A DNA stretch of 35,806 bases from an uncultured Blautia sp. (GTDB taxonomy: Bacteria > Bacillota > Clostridia > Lachnospirales > Lachnospiraceae), in the NCBI RefSeq assembly GCF_934372025.1, contig NZ_CAKROJ010000019.1, positions 1 to 35,806 of the forward strand, given 5' to 3'. The notes under the pieces were generated by a model, which did no database searches, had not been told where the DNA came from, and saw only the letters and a program-made list of their open reading frames with translations. Position 1 is the stretch's first letter, and each line of letters opens with the position of its first letter. Made by a program: the position numbers and the translations under genes. Shown here piece after piece: positions 32,552 through 35,806 of this stretch.

Positions 32552-33136
32552 TTACATTAATAGTGAGAATTGAGTGATGATTCTGTCTATTTCCGCCATA
32601 ACTTCTTTTATTCCCAGTTCCGTCTCCATCCAGTTGTCTTTGGTAATGCCATCAACACAACATGGGCATACCTGGAACTCTGTATCCGGATATGCCCTCT
32701 GATAATACATCACAGCTCTTCTGGCATGGTAATTTTTACAGCAAATAATTGCCTTACTTATATAAATCCCCGCCTGATCTGTGACTTTTCTTGAAAATTT
32801 TGCATTTTCCCACGTAAAAGTAGACTGATCTTCTTTAAGAATTGCTTCTGCCGGAACTCCATTCTGAATCAGTACGTCCTTCAGAAATTCCCATTCTGTT
32901 TTATAATCTCTGTTATATCTGTCCTTTCCAGTCAGTACTCCTCCAAATTTCCCCACAGAAATACTAAATTTCCCACTCGGCAGTACATATGGAGCATATT
33001 TTTCTTTATAAAGTTCCGCTGCTTTCTCTGCCATCTGAGAATAACCATTTCCCGGTACAAAAATAATATCCGATTTTTCTGGTTGATTTTCTGCAAAAAT
33101 AAATTCGCTTATTTCGTTTATAAATTTTTCGTACAT
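32552..33136 (-). CDS. YdcF-family (DUF218) protein
   Basis: A 194-residue soluble protein. The DUF218 features are a strand IIFVPGNGYSQMAEKAAELY, a variable loop with TENAKFS-like WENAKFSRKV, and KAIICCKNYHARRAVMYYQRAYP before a final region. E. coli YdcF binds S-adenosylmethionine, and membrane-bound relatives (SanA, ElyC) act on envelope homeostasis; this protein has no membrane helix, so it resembles YdcF. Start ATG 33136 is preceded by AAGGTG. It lies 75 bases downstream of the amidase. Its activity is unknown. Confidence 0.87.
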   Translation of the reverse strand: MYEKFINEISEFIFAENQPEKSDIIFVPGNGYSQMAEKAAELYKEKYAPYVLPSGKFSISVGKFGGVLTGKDRYNRDYKTEWEFLKDVLIQNGVPAEAILKEDQSTFTWENAKFSRKVTDQAGIYISKAIICCKNYHARRAVMYYQRAYPDTEFQVCPCCVDGITKDNWMETELGIKEVMAEIDRIITQFSLLM

Positions 33137-33211
33137 ATTCTTACACCTTCTCTTCTTCCAGAATACGAATGTACTCTCAATTTTATATTTCTCTCAACAT
33201 TTATCAGATTA

Positions 33212-33976
33212 TTATTTTGTCACAATTATTGTACTATATCCGGCATCTCTGAGCTGCTGTTCCATTTTGATCGCATTTCCAATCTGCTGAAACGCGCCTA
33301 CCTGAACTTTGTACAGATCATTTTCATATAAAAGGAATGCAGGATAGCCCTGATCTGCCAGCTGGTACAACATACGATCTGCATTTTCTCTGCTGCGAAA
33401 CGCTCCCGTCTGTACTCGATAATATAACGGTGTCGCAATCGTTTCTTCTGATAAGGTACCTAGAACTGCTCCTGCGATAGCCTGCGCGATTTCATCCTTT
33501 TTCTCGTCGAACAGTGTATTATCGGAATTTGAATTTATAAATCCTGTTTCAATAAGCAATGCCGGCATTTTTGTCCTTCTGAGTACTACCAGCCCCGGTC
33601 TCTCTTTCACACCAATTTCTCTGAATCCCAGTTCTCCCAAAGCACCTACTATATTCTTGGCCATCTCATATTTGATTCCACTTTTATTATACACAAGGAC
33701 TTCCACACCCTGATACTGATTATCTTCCGGACTACTGTTTCTGTGAAATGAGATAAAATAATCTGCACCCGACTGATTTGCAGTTTTTGCTTTTTCAAAT
33801 GGTGTCTGATAAATGTCTTCAGTTCTAGTATATACTACATTTACCCCATTGTCTTCAAGGATTTTTCCTACAGCTTCAGCAAGTGCAAGATTATCATCTT
33901 TCTCATTTCTTCCATTATATACAGCTCCGGGATCTGTACCTCCATGCCCCGCATCCAAAACAATTTTATATGCCAA
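33212..33976 (-). CDS. N-acetylmuramoyl-L-alanine amidase with SPOR domain
   Basis: A 254-residue cell-wall hydrolase. The Amidase_3 domain (1-175) shows zinc ligands His11 (DAGHGG), Glu25 and His78 (SFHRNSS), and the catalytic Glu143 (LIETGF). A SPOR domain (about 183-254, starting YYRVQTGAFRSRENADRML and repeating YKVQVGAF) binds denuded glycan strands. There is no signal peptide: the protein starts MAYKIVLDAGHGG. It is therefore made in the cytoplasm or released by lysis or a non-classical route, or used in the mother cell/forespore. Start is TTG 33976 with GGAG 9 bases upstream. CwlD-like sporulation amidases are relatives, but the SPOR domain and missing signal differ. Confidence 0.92.
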   Translation of the reverse strand: MAYKIVLDAGHGGTDPGAVYNGRNEKDDNLALAEAVGKILEDNGVNVVYTRTEDIYQTPFEKAKTANQSGADYFISFHRNSSPEDNQYQGVEVLVYNKSGIKYEMAKNIVGALGELGFREIGVKERPGLVVLRRTKMPALLIETGFINSNSDNTLFDEKKDEIAQAIAGAVLGTLSEETIATPLYYRVQTGAFRSRENADRMLYQLADQGYPAFLLYENDLYKVQVGAFQQIGNAIKMEQQLRDAGYSTIIVTK

Positions 33977-34058
33977 CGTTGTTATCTCCTGATTACTTTT
34001 TATTTAGTATATGCACGCCAAAACAAAAAGCTTATATCAGTTGACCAAACGCATTACA

Positions 34059-34985
34059 TCAATAAAAACTGAACTGTCCTGTTTCCGGATCGTAATGATA
34101 AACATAATAAGTAAGGAAATCCTCTTCCGGTGTCGTTTCCTCTATTGTCTCAGCAAGAACTTCTTTAAGCTTACGTGGATCAGTGTTCTCTTCGCTGTGT
34201 ATCATTACCTCATGTACACTGGTAAATACCATATAAAAACCACCGCCAAGAAGATACCCCAGTCTCTGTGCGACCCCAGGAAGAAAAACTGCCACGGCAC
34301 CATTTGTACGAGTCGAAGTACTAAGACAATTTCCAAACGTATCTTTCTTTAATGGAAGGTCAAACAGCAGATTCATAAAATTTTCACCTTCATAACTCAT
34401 ATTATAAATGAGCTTTTCCCAACAATAAATTCTCGGCGGTGAAATAAAATACGTATTTAACAGTGCATCGTTAAAAACTGTCTGCTCGTCTTTCTCCCAT
34501 TTCTGCAGCATATGCTGTTTTATTTTAATGCTGGTACTACATCCATCAAGTTCTCCCATTCGAGCATATAATACCAGAGCGATATCCCCAACCGTTCGAA
34601 AAATTGCGTTCTGCAATTCGTCGCGATGTTTAACGACATTTAACAGTCTGATAAAAAGATCTTCCTTTACCTTCTCATAATTTTCCAGATTTTTGCTTTT
34701 TTCAAAACACTCTGAACGAGAAATCGTATCGAGTCTTTTCAGAATCTCTTCTATAATATTCTCCATACTCCATCCATTCTGAAATTCATCATAAAGATCT
34801 CTCACATAAAGTGCACAGACTTCATAAACGCCTTCTTTCTGTCTGTTTTTTAACAGCAGGCGGTCGCCCGATGTCGGTGGATACTCTTCTGCCTTCTTAT
34901 AACAAATCATCTCTTCTTCATAAGATGTTTCCTCTAGAAGACTCTGTCGTAACACCTCCACAAAGTTTTCATAACTTTTCTCCAT
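34059..34985 (-). CDS. DUF5688-family protein of unknown function
   Basis: A 308-residue soluble protein that I match to DUF5688 by its layout: N-terminal helix (SYENFVEVLRQSL), ALYVRDLYDEFQNGWSMENIIEEIL, DLFIRLLNVVKHRDELQNAIFRTVGDIALVLYARM, FNDALLNTYFISPPRIYCWEKLIY, and SVHEVMIHSEEN near the end. No catalytic motif is recognisable. The family is multicopy in Lachnospiraceae and of unknown role. Start ATG 34985 has GAGG 8 bases upstream; the longer frame to 35030 lacks one. It is flanked upstream by a strong terminator, so it forms a separate unit. A small GGGC-AAGTC-GCCC hairpin (35016-35028) lies in its short leader. Confidence 0.8.
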   Translation of the reverse strand: MEKSYENFVEVLRQSLLEETSYEEEMICYKKAEEYPPTSGDRLLLKNRQKEGVYEVCALYVRDLYDEFQNGWSMENIIEEILKRLDTISRSECFEKSKNLENYEKVKEDLFIRLLNVVKHRDELQNAIFRTVGDIALVLYARMGELDGCSTSIKIKQHMLQKWEKDEQTVFNDALLNTYFISPPRIYCWEKLIYNMSYEGENFMNLLFDLPLKKDTFGNCLSTSTRTNGAVAVFLPGVAQRLGYLLGGGFYMVFTSVHEVMIHSEENTDPRKLKEVLAETIEETTPEEDFLTYYVYHYDPETGQFSFY

Positions 34986-35045
34986 ATTTAATTCCTCATC
35001 TTTCCTGAATAATTCGGGCGACTTGCCCATGATTTAAATAGATTT

Positions 35046-35076
35046 GAAAAAAAAGAAGGAAGCAGATGCTCCCTTC
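35046..35076 (-). terminator. Terminator after the tyrosine phosphatase gene
   Basis: Minus-strand GAAGGGAGC pairs with GCTTCCTTC (one G-U) around a 4-base loop, followed by eight T. A second small hairpin GCTGTA/TACAGC (35084-35104) precedes it in the same trailer. The 208-base gap 34986-35193 holds these and no gene. Confidence 0.88.
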
Positions 35077-35193
35077 AAGAGTTGCTGTACTCACAGGATA
35101 CAGCATATTTAATTTTATGTAAAGAAAATTCGTTCGACAAAAATCGAGAAAACTTATATCCTTTTTCTATAGTTCCGGCAAGGTAAGCAGAAG

Positions 35194-35685
35194 TTATTTT
35201 GCCTTTATTGTAATTTCACCTTTTTCTGCCAGATATCTAAGAAATCCCTCGCATCCTCTGACCACATCACGATATGTAATACTAAAGTCACCAGTATACC
35301 ACGGATCCGCAATATCTCCAGGCTCATCCGCATAATCCAACAGCAAACTCACTTTGTGTTCTGGATCCTTTCCCAGAATACGAAGCATATTGCGTCGATT
35401 TCTTTCTTCCATTCCAATCAGATAATCATATTTTTCATAGTCTGCTCGTTGTAATTGCACTGCCCGTTTCCCCTCGCAGGAAATTCCATGCTTCGCCAGT
35501 TCCTTCTTCGCCGGAGGATACACCGGATTACCGATTCCATTCCAGATTTCCTCAGTACTTGTAGCAGCAGATGCAATATAGAAATCCGACTGTAGTTGTT
35601 TTTTATTGATCATATTCTTAAATATAAATTCTGCCATAGGGGAACGGCAGATATTGCCGTGGCAGACGAATAACACTCTCATCAT
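35194..35685 (-). CDS. Low-molecular-weight protein-tyrosine phosphatase
   Basis: A 163-residue LMW-PTP. The P-loop VCHGNICRSPMAEF holds the nucleophile Cys9 and Arg15 of CX5R near the N-terminus, and the general acid aspartate is in DIADPWYTGDF. It removes phosphate from protein tyrosine (or arginine in YwlE-type enzymes); the P-loop with Ile at the position after Asn (CHGNIC) is typical of Tyr-directed enzymes, while YwlE types usually have Thr there. Start ATG 35685 has GGAG 9 bases upstream. No kinase partner is adjacent. Confidence 0.94.
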   Translation of the reverse strand: MMRVLFVCHGNICRSPMAEFIFKNMINKKQLQSDFYIASAATSTEEIWNGIGNPVYPPAKKELAKHGISCEGKRAVQLQRADYEKYDYLIGMEERNRRNMLRILGKDPEHKVSLLLDYADEPGDIADPWYTGDFSITYRDVVRGCEGFLRYLAEKGEITIKAK

Positions 35686-35806
35686 TACTTAAAACTCCTT
35701 GAAATGCTGTATTTACGCTGTTTACAGGTATTTTCCGATAATCTTCAATCCTGTCATTTTCCTGTATATCACAGCATAAATTCGTATATTTTCTTATCCA
35801 AATTTA

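Noticed and set aside
35769..35806. Possible tail of another minus-strand gene entering from the right edge (ends in KKIYEFML then stop)
   Set aside because: Only about 11 codons are visible and another frame is open as well, so it cannot be distinguished from chance.

Overview
This is a chromosomal stretch of a low-GC Gram-positive anaerobe, most likely family Lachnospiraceae (Clostridia). The evidence is the block secDF, SCIFF maturase, SCIFF peptide, TIGR04086 membrane protein; a single-chain SecDF; a HemZ-type radical-SAM enzyme; a DUF5688 protein; and a sortase-type TGD anchor. Codon use and gene order look like ordinary core chromosome. I see no insertion sequence, prophage, CRISPR array, tRNA or rRNA. 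Every gene except one lies on the minus strand, so the window reads biologically from right to left. Where the longest frame starts inside a neighbour, I chose starts by Shine-Dalgarno (SD) position; several are TTG or otherwise non-ATG and are flagged.

Right to left. 35.7-32.5 kb: low-molecular-weight tyrosine phosphatase, DUF5688 protein, SPOR-domain amidase and YdcF-family protein, apparently separate short units. 32.3-30.7 kb: a secreted, Thr-Pro-Glu repeat surface protein with a TGD/membrane/KKKR anchor. 30.7-26.2 kb: TIGR04086 membrane protein, SCIFF precursor scfA, its radical-SAM maturase scfB, and fused secDF, which joins a RiPP-like peptide system to the protein export motor. 26.1-15.4 kb: recJ, then a promoter (TTGATT-N17-TATAAT) driving apt, the bifunctional (p)ppGpp enzyme, an MBL-fold hydrolase, hemZ, an HD-GYP-like protein, hisS and aspS. 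This unit groups purine salvage, stringent response, heme-type chemistry, possible cyclic-nucleotide turnover and two tRNA synthetases.

15.4-14.2 kb holds the only plus-strand gene, a lipoprotein with an internal duplication. It has its own consensus promoter and shares a bidirectional terminator with aspS. 14.0-8.5 kb is a MacB/Ykn-type export operon with two different membrane-fusion proteins. One of them carries about 300 extra residues (an acidic low-complexity stretch plus a small folded module) where the hairpin tip should be. 8.3-5.6 kb: degV and argS, closed by a strong terminator. 5.4-3.4 kb: a membrane-anchored Ser/Thr kinase with a YGD instead of HRD catalytic loop, overlapping a gene for a secreted Thr-Pro-rich partner. 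3.3-1.8 kb: a HAD phosphatase coupled to a CPBP membrane protease. 1.7 kb to the left edge: a YtrA-like GntR repressor, its ABC ATPase and a truncated permease, preceded by a perfect palindromic operator candidate.

I do not claim a proven new system. The best candidates for something undescribed are the tip-insertion adaptor in the two-adaptor export operon, the kinase plus secreted-partner pair, and the hairpin that overlaps a promoter and RBS before the TIGR04086 gene.
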